NCBI GenBank assembly: GCA_913057975.1 | Contig: CAJXOQ010000002.1 | Span: 1 to 63,446 of the forward strand | From: an uncultured Marinobacter sp. | GTDB lineage: Bacteria; Pseudomonadota; Gammaproteobacteria; Pseudomonadales; Oleiphilaceae | Direction of reading: 5' to 3' | Length of the DNA: 63,446 nucleotides | In this document: piece after piece, positions 18,127 to 26,018 of the stretch | Layout of the letters: each line of letters starts with the position of its first letter | Position numbering within the stretch: position 1 is the stretch's first letter | Translations under genes and position numbers: made by a program | The notes under the pieces: generated by a model | Told to the model about the DNA's origin: nothing | Databases searched by the model: none | What the model saw: only the letters and a program-made list of their open reading frames with translations

Positions 18127-20995
18127 GCCGGTCATCCGCTGGCGCCTGGATACCCTGCTGCCAGTGCTTGTCGCAGGCCTCCTCGGGGGCTGCCAGTCGC
18201 TTTCAATGCCGGATGTATTCGGCGGTGGGGATGACAGACAGCCCCAACCGGGGACTCTGGCCACTCTTCAATCCATCGAGGAAACCATCGAGCCTGCACC
18301 GGCCCGGGGCGGCACCAGTGAGGTCTCCCTGGGTGAGGTGATGGACAGTTACCGTGCCTTGTTGCCTCTGTTGGAAGACCCCGCCAAACAGGTTGCCGTG
18401 CGTCACCGGCTGGCGGACCTGGAATTCCAGCGTGCGGAAAACAAGATGGTTGAATCCGCAGAGGATGAGATGGCCGGGGCCATTGAAGCCTATGAACAGC
18501 TGCTGGTCGAGTATCCTGAGCGGCCCGGTAACGATCAGGTTCGTTACCAGTTGGCCCGCGCCTATGATCTGCGCGGCATGAGCAAAGAGCACCTTGCCAC
18601 ACTGACAACGCTGGTGAATGAGCATCCGGATTCGCCATTCTGGGTCGAGGCCCAGTTCCGGCGCGGTGACCTGCTGTTCAGCAATCGCCGTTACAACGAG
18701 GCTGAACAGGCGTTCCGCACGGTGATCGACGCCGACCCGGCCAGAAGAGACGACGCCTCGTTCCTGGTCAACGCCCACTACATGCTGGGCTGGAGCCAGT
18801 TCAAGCAAGGGGATTATCGGGAAGCCCTGTTCAGCTACATAAATGTGCTGGACCTGGTCATGCCAGAGCAACAGGACGTGGAATCCGTCGGGCAGGAATA
18901 CCGCACCATGATGGAAGACCTGTTCCGCGTATTTGGCCTGTCACTGTCTTACCTGGACGGTGCGGACACCCTGCAGGCGATCTTCCGTGAGACCGGCGAG
19001 AAACCCTACGAAATCCTCGTGTATGACCGCTACAGCAACCTGTTGCTGGAACGGGAGCAATACACAGACGCGATTGATGTGTTCGAGCGCTACATCGATG
19101 CGCGGCCACTGAGCCCGTGGGCGCCTCGTTACCACATACGTATCATTGACACCCTGGCACAGGCTGGCTTTACCGCTGATATACCCGAGCGCAAGGCGGC
19201 GTTCGTTCGGGATTACGGCATTCACAGTGCCTACCTGCAACAGGCGGACGACGAGACAGCGCTCTATATCGGGCAGCAGTTGGAAGAACTGATCCCAGAG
19301 CTTGCCAACCGCCACTATGTGCTGGCGGGCGAGACAGAAGGGTTGGAATCGGATGAGCATTATCGCCAGGCGGCGGTGTATTACGAGGCCTTCGCGGATA
19401 CTTTCCCGGCCCACCCCCGCACACCGGAGATGCTGTTCCTGCTGGGTGAAACCCATGTCGAACTGGCTCAGTGGCCGGAAGCCATCGAAGCCTTTGAACG
19501 TGTGGCCTATGACTTCCCTTGGGAGGGAGAACCACCCGAACGCGCCGCCGAGGCAGGCTACGCGTCGGTATTGGCCTTCCGGGCATATGCCAAAACCTGG
19601 CCCAGTGAACCCGCTGAGACCTACAACGATTACGCCGAGTTCCAGCAGCTGAATCGTCAACGGTTCGTCAACGCCTTTCCCGGCGACCCTCGCGCGGAAG
19701 AAGTGCTCTACATTGCCATGCAGCACGAATTCGAGCGTTATCGCTATGGTCAGGTGGTTGAAATGGCAGGTCGCATGATTGCCCGCGTTCCTGCGCCCGG
19801 GGCGGATATACTCACTGAAACCTGGTTGCTGAAAGCCCACAGCCTGTTTGAGCTGGCCCGATACGCCGAGGCGGAAACCACCTATCAACAGGCCTTGCGC
19901 GTCATGACAGAGACCGACGAGCGGCGGCCGGGTGTCATTGAAAGCCTGGCCGCATCCGTTTTTCGTCAGGCGGAAGCGCTGGCGGATGCTGGTGATACCG
20001 CTGGAGCGGTTAGTGAATTCCTGCGTGTGGGCGTGGTTGCGCCCACCTCGGCTCTGAGGGCCAACGCTGAATACGATGCTGCCACCCTGCTGATTGAGCT
20101 CAGCCACTGGCAGGATGCCATCGATGTGATGGTGGCGTTCCGGACACGCTACCCCGAACACGAACAAATCGATACCCTGCCAGCGCGCCTGGCACTGGCC
20201 TACCGCGAGACAGAGCAGTGGGAGAAAGCCGGGGATGAGCTGAACAACCTGATTGCGATGGCCACCACGGACGAGGAGAAGCGCGAGAACCTGCTGATCG
20301 CCGCGGATCTGTACGAACGTGCGGGAAATACCGGCAAGGCCATCGACACCTGGCGGCGGTATGCCAATACCTATCCGGAACCACTGGACGTTTACATGGA
20401 GGCCGCCAACAGCCTGGCCGGCCTGTACGACGGGCTTGGCGACGACAGCAGTCGTCGTTTCTGGCTGCGCAAGCAGATGGAAACCGTGGACGACAATCCG
20501 GACGAGGCGGACGACCGCATGCGTTACCTGGCGGCCGAAGCTTCGGCGATCCTGGCCCGGGAAGCTCTGGCCTATTACGACAGCATTCGCCTGACCTTGC
20601 CGCTGAATCAAAGCATGGCAGCCAAGACCGAGGCACTGGAAGAGGCCGTTACCGCCTACCAGAAAACCGCGAGTTACGGCGTGTCGTCCTTTTCCACCGA
20701 AGCCGGCTATCAGATTGCACACATCTATGCGCGCCTCGGCCGTGACCTGATGGAGTCGGAGCGACCGGAAGGATTGTCGGAGCTGGAATTATCCCAGTAC
20801 GAGTTGTTGCTGGAAGAGCAGGCCTATCCGTTTGAGGACAACGCCATCGACATTCATGAACAGAACGCCAGCCGCGCCCGCAACGGGATTTTCGATGAAT
20901 GGGTTCAGCGCAGTTACGACGCCCTGAAAACTCTGCTTCCGGGCCGTTACAACAAACCTGAAATCACCGTAGAGGTTGTCGATGAGCTGGGCTAG
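18119..20995 (+). CDS. Very large TPR lipoprotein
   Basis: A 958-residue protein if started at the GTG at 18119 after GGGAGG (18108-18113); GTG 18113 is also possible. The lipobox LGGC places it in the envelope as a lipoprotein. Nearly the whole length is TPR-like: VRYQLARAYDLRGMSKEHLATL, FRRGDLLFSNRRYNEAEQAFR, EMLFLLGETHVELAQWPEAIEAF and WLLKAHSLFELARYAEAETTY are clear repeats (each quoted only in part by family pattern). The gene overlaps both the preceding TPR gene and the following TPR lipoprotein gene, indicating translational coupling. By size and setting it could be the counterpart of the giant TPR proteins of Glt-type machines, but orthology is not shown. Confidence 0.78.
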   Translation: MTKPVIRWRLDTLLPVLVAGLLGGCQSLSMPDVFGGGDDRQPQPGTLATLQSIEETIEPAPARGGTSEVSLGEVMDSYRALLPLLEDPAKQVAVRHRLADLEFQRAENKMVESAEDEMAGAIEAYEQLLVEYPERPGNDQVRYQLARAYDLRGMSKEHLATLTTLVNEHPDSPFWVEAQFRRGDLLFSNRRYNEAEQAFRTVIDADPARRDDASFLVNAHYMLGWSQFKQGDYREALFSYINVLDLVMPEQQDVESVGQEYRTMMEDLFRVFGLSLSYLDGADTLQAIFRETGEKPYEILVYDRYSNLLLEREQYTDAIDVFERYIDARPLSPWAPRYHIRIIDTLAQAGFTADIPERKAAFVRDYGIHSAYLQQADDETALYIGQQLEELIPELANRHYVLAGETEGLESDEHYRQAAVYYEAFADTFPAHPRTPEMLFLLGETHVELAQWPEAIEAFERVAYDFPWEGEPPERAAEAGYASVLAFRAYAKTWPSEPAETYNDYAEFQQLNRQRFVNAFPGDPRAEEVLYIAMQHEFERYRYGQVVEMAGRMIARVPAPGADILTETWLLKAHSLFELARYAEAETTYQQALRVMTETDERRPGVIESLAASVFRQAEALADAGDTAGAVSEFLRVGVVAPTSALRANAEYDAATLLIELSHWQDAIDVMVAFRTRYPEHEQIDTLPARLALAYRETEQWEKAGDELNNLIAMATTDEEKRENLLIAADLYERAGNTGKAIDTWRRYANTYPEPLDVYMEAANSLAGLYDGLGDDSSRRFWLRKQMETVDDNPDEADDRMRYLAAEASAILAREALAYYDSIRLTLPLNQSMAAKTEALEEAVTAYQKTASYGVSSFSTEAGYQIAHIYARLGRDLMESERPEGLSELELSQYELLLEEQAYPFEDNAIDIHEQNASRARNGIFDEWVQRSYDALKTLLPGRYNKPEITVEVVDELG

Positions 20996-21581
20996 GTCAT
21001 TCCAGGGGTGGACGCGAGTGGGTCTGCTGCTGGCAGTCGTGCTGGTAGCCGGTTGTGCGTCCTCGCCCAAAACTGACCCGGCAGATGTGGCGGAGGCAGA
21101 GCGCCAGGCCCGGGAGGCCGAGTTAACGCAGGACTTCAGCGAGGCGGTTGCCTTGCTCAGGGGAGGGGATACCGATAACGCGCGGAATTTGTTCGAACAG
21201 ATCCATCAGGCCAACCCAGAGCGACCCGGTCCCTTGGCCAATCTCGGTATTATTGCCCTGCAAGAGGGCAAACCCGAAGCCGCTGAAGGGTATTTCCGGC
21301 AGGTGCTTGAGCGAGACTCGCAACACAGCGCAGCGTCGACCCATCTCGGGGTATTAGCCCGGGAGCAGGGAGAGTTCGAGCAGGCTGAAACCCTGTATCG
21401 GCATGCCTTGGAGGCCGACCCAGGCCACCTGCCGGCGATGCTGAACCTGGCCATTCTGCTGGATATCTACCTCGGCCGGCTGGAGGAGGCATTGCCTCTC
21501 TACGAGCAGTATCAGTCGCTGGCGGAAGAGCCGAATCCACGCCTTAAAGACTGGATCTTCGATGTCAGGAACCGCTTATGA
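20982..21581 (+). CDS. TPR lipoprotein (about four repeats)
   Basis: A 199-residue protein from the ATG at 20982, which has an AGAGG site (20971-20975) inside the end of the preceding gene. The signal ends in the lipobox VAGC (ASSPKTD follows). Three to four canonical TPRs fill the rest: ALLRGGDTDNARNLFEQI, ANLGIIALQEGKPEAAEGYF, THLGVLAREQGEFEQAETLY and LNLAILLDIYLGRLEEALPLY. The repeats have the classical W/L-G-Y-A-F-A-P spacing. Overlap with both neighbours implies a shared transcript. A PilF/GltE-like lipoprotein adaptor is a reasonable comparison, not an assignment. Confidence 0.83.
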   Translation: MSWARSFQGWTRVGLLLAVVLVAGCASSPKTDPADVAEAERQAREAELTQDFSEAVALLRGGDTDNARNLFEQIHQANPERPGPLANLGIIALQEGKPEAAEGYFRQVLERDSQHSAASTHLGVLAREQGEFEQAETLYRHALEADPGHLPAMLNLAILLDIYLGRLEEALPLYEQYQSLAEEPNPRLKDWIFDVRNRL

Positions 21582-21895
21582 TTGCCAGAAAACACTTACT
21601 CAGCCTGATGCTGTTAATCATTGCGTTTCCCTGCGTCGCCCAGGACGGTGTTGTGACGATCGAAGGCACGCGAATCCGGGGCGACCAGGAAGTGCCGACA
21701 GTACTCTACCTGGTGCCCTGGCAGGCGCCGGCGGTGCAGTCACTGGCCCGGCCGGACGAGCAGTTGATGCTGCAGCGCCCCATCGCACCGCTGGAGCGCC
21801 AGGAATTTCAGCGCCTGGTGTCCTATCATCAGTACTTCCGCGCTTCAGCGGAGGATTCGAGGGTTTCCGGACCTCCCGACTCAACGTCGGAATGA
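21578..21895 (+). CDS. Small secreted protein of unknown function
   Basis: A 105-residue product starting at ATG 21578 within ATGA overlap of the upstream TPR stop. It has a signal peptide (cleavage near CVAQ) and a short mature domain containing VVTIEGTRIRGDQEVPTVLY and LYLVPWQAP, followed by a hydrophilic tail. I do not recognise the family. Translational coupling ties it to the TPR genes. The following 135 bases before the exbB-like gene contain no obvious gene and may hold a separate promoter. Confidence 0.62.
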   Translation: MIARKHLLSLMLLIIAFPCVAQDGVVTIEGTRIRGDQEVPTVLYLVPWQAPAVQSLARPDEQLMLQRPIAPLERQEFQRLVSYHQYFRASAEDSRVSGPPDSTSE

Positions 21896-22030
21896 GCAGT
21901 GTGTCACACATTGTCTGTGCACATACGCATGTAAAAACAAACCGCTACAAAGACTTGCGTGAACTTACCCCGAACTGGGTGGTTGCCGCATACACTAGCC
22001 TGAAAATACGGACTATGGAGTGCCCTGAAA

Positions 22031-22738
22031 ATGATTGAAACTGCCGTTCGCTTCTTCCAGGAAGGTGGCTTTTTCATGTATCCGATCGCCATCGTGCTGA
22101 TTATCGGACTCATCGTTGCCGCCGAACGCTACATCTATCTCTCTGCCCAGAAGATCACCAATCGCCGGGATTTCAACCGGTTACACCATATGATTGGTGG
22201 TAAGGATCTGAAGGGCGCGCTGAACTACGCTACTGAGTCTGGCAGTGCCATGGCCTCCATGATCGGTTTCGGTCTCCAGCGCCTGTCCCGTCGCCAGTCC
22301 CGGGAAGAGATTGAGTACGCCATGGAAGAGGGGCTTCTGGAAGTCATGCCGCGCCTCGAGAAGCGCACCCAGTATCTGTCCACCCTGGCCAACATTTCCA
22401 CGCTGATGGGCCTGCTCGGCACCATCATCGGCCTGATCGCGGCCTTCACCGCGGTTGCCGCGGCGGACCCGTCTCAGAAGGCGAGCCTGCTGTCCCAGAG
22501 TATCTCCGTAGCGATGAACACGACGGCCTTCGGCCTGATGTCTGCGATCCCGCTGCTGTTGATCCACTCAGTGCTCCAGACCAAGACCAACGAAATCATC
22601 GACAGCTTCGAGATGGCCGGCATCAAGGTGCTGAACCTGATCACCGACGGAACAGGCGCAAGGCCGCAGGCACCGGCTGCTGCCCGCCCAGCAGAGCCTG
22701 CTTCCCGTGCGGCCAACCCCGCCGGGTCAGTGGCGTAA
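22031..22738 (+). CDS. MotA/TolQ/ExbB-family proton channel protein (AglR-like position)
   Basis: A 235-residue inner-membrane protein with three membrane segments. The first is at about 14-34 (YPIAIVLIIGLIVAAERYIYL), and the pair LANISTLMGLLGTIIGLIAAF and SVAMNTTAFGLMSAIPLLLIH are the TolQ/ExbB signature segments with conserved Gly and the TT polar pair. Together with two ExbD-like proteins it should form a proton-driven stator. The C-terminus has an Ala/Pro-rich tail. The gene begins the block exbB-exbD-exbD-agmX, the same content as myxobacterial aglR-aglQ-aglS plus agmX/gltJ. No tolA, tolB or pal follow, so a standard Tol-Pal system is unlikely. Confidence 0.92.
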   Translation: MIETAVRFFQEGGFFMYPIAIVLIIGLIVAAERYIYLSAQKITNRRDFNRLHHMIGGKDLKGALNYATESGSAMASMIGFGLQRLSRRQSREEIEYAMEEGLLEVMPRLEKRTQYLSTLANISTLMGLLGTIIGLIAAFTAVAAADPSQKASLLSQSISVAMNTTAFGLMSAIPLLLIHSVLQTKTNEIIDSFEMAGIKVLNLITDGTGARPQAPAAARPAEPASRAANPAGSVA

Positions 22739-22762
22739 CGGTTCAATCAGGGAGCTAAAGCC

Positions 22763-23260
22763 ATGAGGCGTAAGCATCGTCGGCTTCGCAGCGAAGCGGA
22801 CCTGGATATCACACCGTTCATGAACCTGATGATCGTGCTGGTTCCGGTCCTGCTGCTGAATATGGTGTTTGCACACACCAGCGTGCTGGAGCTGAATTTT
22901 CCGGATGTGGATAGCAGTTCCGTTGAAGAACAGAAAGAACTCCAGCTACAGGTCGTCATTTTCGAAGACCAGCTTGTGGTGTCCGACAACCAGGGGGGGG
23001 TGATCAAGACCATCGCCAACCGCGAAGCGGCCCACGACTTCGAGATGCTCGGTAAGGTCATGAAGGAGCTTAAGGGCAGGCTCCCGGACAAACGCAACAT
23101 CATCATTATGCCGTCCAGCGACACCTCTTATCAGACGCTGGTGTCGGTCATGGACAAGGTGCGCTCTTACGAAGCGGTAGTCGCAGGTGATGTTGTTGAG
23201 GCCGAGCTGTTCCCCGAGATCTCACTGGGCGACGCACCGAAGAGGGCTGAACAGTCATGA
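22763..23260 (+). CDS. ExbD/TolR-family protein 1, with Asn at the usual proton-carrier Asp
   Basis: A 165-residue protein with a basic cytoplasmic N-terminus, one membrane segment (about 15-35) and a periplasmic ExbD/TolR domain. The segment reads DITPFMNLMIVLVPVLL, which aligns with the ExbD pattern NVTPFIDVMLVLL; the protonatable Asp is replaced by Asn21 (AAC at 22823-22825). Asp15 lies before the membrane segment and aligns with the Asn of ExbD. The partner ExbD-like protein keeps Asp, so this subunit may be structural. It follows exbB by 24 bases and overlaps the next gene at ATGA. Confidence 0.9.
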   Translation: MRRKHRRLRSEADLDITPFMNLMIVLVPVLLLNMVFAHTSVLELNFPDVDSSSVEEQKELQLQVVIFEDQLVVSDNQGGVIKTIANREAAHDFEMLGKVMKELKGRLPDKRNIIIMPSSDTSYQTLVSVMDKVRSYEAVVAGDVVEAELFPEISLGDAPKRAEQS

Positions 23261-23757
23261 AAGAGTCTGCGAAAGCCAAACGCCTGAAGCGCCATCACCG
23301 GCGTGGCAAACAGCAGAGCAAGCTGAACCTGGTGTCGTTGATGGACATCTTTACCATCCTGGTGTTCTTCCTGATGGTGAACTCATCCTCCGATGTGCAG
23401 GTGCTGAATCAGGACAACGCCATCAAGCTGCCGGACTCCAGTGCCCAGCAGCCCCCGGGTGATGTGCTCGCGCTGACGGTCACGGACAACGATATCCTGG
23501 TGAACGGACGTGTTGTGATGAAGCGGGAAGTGCTCCAGGCTTTCGGTGGTCAGGTTGAGCCTGCCCTGAAGGAGGAGCTGGACTACCAGGCGAGCCGCTC
23601 CAGTGCTCCGGCACCGGATGCAGGGCGCCCCATCACCATCCTTGCCGACCGCGAACTGCCCTATGAGCTGTTGAAGAAAATCATGTCCACTTGCGTGGAT
23701 GCGGGCTACGCCAGTATTTCACTGGCTGTAAACCAGAAAATAGAGCAGGGAGCCTAG
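23257..23757 (+). CDS. ExbD/TolR-family protein 2 (retains membrane Asp)
   Basis: A 166-residue single-span protein. After a strongly basic N-terminus, LNLVSLMDIFTILVFFLMV contains Asp30 in the position needed for proton conduction by ExbD/TolR stators. The periplasmic part has typical ExbD-fold segments (DVLALTVTDNDILVNG and RPITILADRELPYELLKKIMSTC, noted in parts). It overlaps the preceding exbD gene by four bases and is followed by the AgmX-like gene two bases later. It probably forms a mixed stator with the Asn-bearing paralogue. Confidence 0.9.
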   Translation: MKESAKAKRLKRHHRRGKQQSKLNLVSLMDIFTILVFFLMVNSSSDVQVLNQDNAIKLPDSSAQQPPGDVLALTVTDNDILVNGRVVMKREVLQAFGGQVEPALKEELDYQASRSSAPAPDAGRPITILADRELPYELLKKIMSTCVDAGYASISLAVNQKIEQGA

Positions 23758-23759
23758 CT

Positions 23760-24773
23760 GTGGCAGAGTATCGTCAGGGATTGCCCTGGAATCAGGAGGC
23801 CGGAGAACGCAAGCGATTGTTTGCGGTCGCTACCCTCGTGGTCCCGCTGTTCCTCGTAGCAGCCGCGTACATCACCTGGGTTGAGTTGCCGGAGCAGGAT
23901 CGCAAAGAGCGTGAAGCCCTGCCGCCGCAATTGGCGAAGCTGATTGTTGAGAAACAGGAACCGCCACCACCCCCGGAACTGAAAGCGCCGGAACCCGAGC
24001 CTGAGCCCGAACTTGAACCAGAGAAGCCGGAACCGGAAGAGCAACCCGTTGCCGAACCCGAGCCCCAGGTACAGCCGCCCGCGCCGGAGCCTGAGCCAGA
24101 ACCCGAACCCGAACCCGAGCCCCAGGTGGCGGAGAAGCCGGAGCCAACGCAGCAGGATGTCGAAAAAGCCCGGGAAAAGGCAAAAAATACCGGTATCCTC
24201 GCCATGGGCGATGAGCTCTCCAAGCTGAGTGCGCTGGGTAAATCCGTCAAACTGGATACACCGGCCACCGTCACAACGGCCGAACCAATCGCCCGCAAGA
24301 CGGGTGATACCCTGGCACAAAAGGCTAACACCGGCCGCAGCTCCGGCGTGGATGAATCCGGCCTGACCCGCGAAACCCGCGAGGTTGCGCTGGCGGAACG
24401 GCAACGAGCCCAGGTAGAGGAAGCGGAAGAAGTGGTCGCCCAGGCGAAAGCCGCCGAGCGTGAGCAACAGGCCGCTGCCAGCAAGCGCAGCCGCGAAGAG
24501 CTCCGCCGCACCATGGACGCCAACAAGTCGGCCATCTACAGCATCTACAACCGCGAACTGCGCCGCAAGCCCTCACTGCAGGGCAGCGTAACGCCAGAAC
24601 TGGTGATTGAAGAGAATGGGGCGGTCTCAAGCTGCTCGGTGGTGGAATCCACCCTGAACGAGCCAGCCCTTGAAAAGAAAATCTGCAACCGCCTGCGGCT
24701 GGTGGATTTCGGCGCCCGCCCGGGTGTCGACAGGACGACTATTCGTTACCCGATCGAACTGCTGTCTGGTTGA
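23760..24773 (+). CDS. AgmX/PglI C-terminal domain (TonB-like) protein
   Basis: A 337-residue protein from GTG 23760, which follows GGGAG at a normal distance. It has one membrane segment (about 20-41), a Pro/Glu-rich stretch (about 57-125, EPEPEP runs) able to span the periplasm, and an Ala/Glu/Arg-rich helical region. The C-terminal domain has the AgmX/myxobacterial tail pattern: GSVTPELVIEENGAVSSC, VVESTLNEPALEKKIC, and a terminal beta segment (TIRYPIELL). It resembles TonB in layout and would transmit work from the ExbB/ExbD motor. AgmX/GltJ of Myxococcus is part of the gliding and sporulation machinery. The homologous domain also occurs in non-gliding bacteria, so motility is not implied. 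Confidence 0.85.
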   Translation: MAEYRQGLPWNQEAGERKRLFAVATLVVPLFLVAAAYITWVELPEQDRKEREALPPQLAKLIVEKQEPPPPPELKAPEPEPEPELEPEKPEPEEQPVAEPEPQVQPPAPEPEPEPEPEPEPQVAEKPEPTQQDVEKAREKAKNTGILAMGDELSKLSALGKSVKLDTPATVTTAEPIARKTGDTLAQKANTGRSSGVDESGLTRETREVALAERQRAQVEEAEEVVAQAKAAEREQQAAASKRSREELRRTMDANKSAIYSIYNRELRRKPSLQGSVTPELVIEENGAVSSCSVVESTLNEPALEKKICNRLRLVDFGARPGVDRTTIRYPIELLSG

Positions 24774-24829
24774 GCGGACGTCATTGGCTACACCAACAAG
24801 CTGCTGGCGACCTGATGACCCTGTCTACT

Positions 24830-25642
24830 TCACCGGTTTGCGGGTATAGGGGGCAAATAACGACCTGATTCGGTGATCAACTCCCAGACATCCGGGCGGC
24901 GCTGGAGGATGCCATCGATCAGGGATGCCGCTTCGGTGAAAGCGGGCCGGCGGAGGCCGTGAAACTCCATTAGCGGTCCAACGTGGTCAAACTCCACACC
25001 AAAACGCTTTAACAGACGCAGTTGGGCTGGCTCCATTACCGCCATCCAGTGTGTGATATCGTGTTTGACCGACATCCGCAGGATAGCGGCGAACAGGCCC
25101 AGGCTGATATAGGGCATGGCGCGCCTACCGCCCTCGGCATCGGCGTAGCTGGACTGGTCGGTAACACCAGTGGGTGATTCATACTCGTTGAGGCGCCGGC
25201 GAAATTCCCGACTGACCGCCATTCTGGAAATCTCGGCCATGTGCTGCCGGGGAGTCGCCGCAATGGTGTCCTGGGCTTGCTGGCTCATTCTATGGATACA
25301 TTGCCCCCCCATCGGGAAGTCCGACTGCTCCGGGTTATCGCCCGCCAGGACGAGTCGAACAACCGCGATGCTATCTCCGGTTCTCCTGTGCCGAATCAAG
25401 GCATGAGCCGAGCGCGGGTCGTAAGCATCATGCTCCCTTTTGTCGGGAAATTGACCCGGATTTTCAAAAGCTCTGTCGATACAGTAAACCTGGTACCGGA
25501 GTTCAAAGACTTTATTGGTCAATTCCTCGGTGGTGGCGACCTCAATCTCGAAAAAGGACGTGAAAATGTCGCTGAGGTTTTCGGTTCCGCTGGAGGAAGT
25601 TGGGTCTTGTCCTTCGTTATGAAATGAAGAGTGTGCTGGCAT
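24830..25642 (-). CDS. PEP-CTERM/exosortase-associated acyltransferase (GNAT/autoinducer-synthase-like)
   Basis: A 270-residue protein from ATG 25642 (GGAGGA site). It has the N-acyltransferase features of the family named after its link with exosortase systems: ELRYQVYCIDRAFENP near the N-terminus, SAHALIRHRRTGDSIAVVRLVLA (in part), EISRMAVSREFRRR, and YISLGLFAAILRMSVKHDITHW (in part). The family is related to AHL autoinducer synthases, but neither the product nor the role is established. No exosortase or PEP-CTERM target is visible in the window. It converges with the AgmX-like gene and could relate to exopolysaccharide export encoded elsewhere. Confidence 0.85.
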   Translation of the reverse strand: MPAHSSFHNEGQDPTSSSGTENLSDIFTSFFEIEVATTEELTNKVFELRYQVYCIDRAFENPGQFPDKREHDAYDPRSAHALIRHRRTGDSIAVVRLVLAGDNPEQSDFPMGGQCIHRMSQQAQDTIAATPRQHMAEISRMAVSREFRRRLNEYESPTGVTDQSSYADAEGGRRAMPYISLGLFAAILRMSVKHDITHWMAVMEPAQLRLLKRFGVEFDHVGPLMEFHGLRRPAFTEAASLIDGILQRRPDVWELITESGRYLPPIPANR

Positions 25643-26018
25643 GATCAAGTCCTCCGATCCTCCCTCGCGGGAAGTGTTGGACCGCATAGGCCATGTCGAT
25701 CAAAAGTCCACCGGGACAGCAAGGGGCGGGCTATTGGGTACACGGATAGAACGATATCGAGGACAGAACTGCCAAGCCTCGTACTGCGGTCCCAAGGTTA
25801 TTCGATGATGAGTATCAGCGCGTTATACAAATGTATTGGCGGCTTTCTTCATTAATTATGGAAAAGCTTAGTTGATGTTTGCAGGCTAAGCCATGTGCAG
25901 CCATCAGTCCCCACGACCACTATCCATGTTATCTGAGGCCCGGCTAACCTAATGATACGAATAGAGTTAACCGGGTATTCGTTGTATTGCCAGAAATCAT
26001 GGTCGGAACGATCAGTTT
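25643..26018. other. Intergenic region, 376 bases, no gene recognised
   Basis: This gap separates the leftward acyltransferase start and the leftward symporter end. It is AT-richer from about 25800 to 25980. Short open frames exist but lack ribosome sites and recognisable products. It must hold the acyltransferase promoter; I found no convincing hexamer pair. GCTTAG (25866-25871) and CTAAGC (25886-25891) could form a weak hairpin. Confidence 0.6.

Noticed and set aside
18941..20722. Open frame of 593 codons antisense to the giant TPR gene
   Set aside because: Shadow of the TPR coding sequence; composition and motifs are not protein-like.
23980..24130. Tandem-repeat-like DNA (GAACCCGAGCC units)
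   Set aside because: It is the coding of an EPEPEP periplasm-spanning stretch in the AgmX-like protein, not a mobile or CRISPR-type repeat.
22031..24773. Standard Tol-Pal or TonB-ExbBD operon
   Set aside because: Two ExbD-like genes and an AgmX-type C-terminal domain are present; tolA, tolB, pal and a TonB-dependent receptor are absent.
25631..25855. Short plus-strand frame in the 376-base intergenic gap
   Set aside because: No ribosome site, no recognisable domain, and it overlaps the acyltransferase start region.
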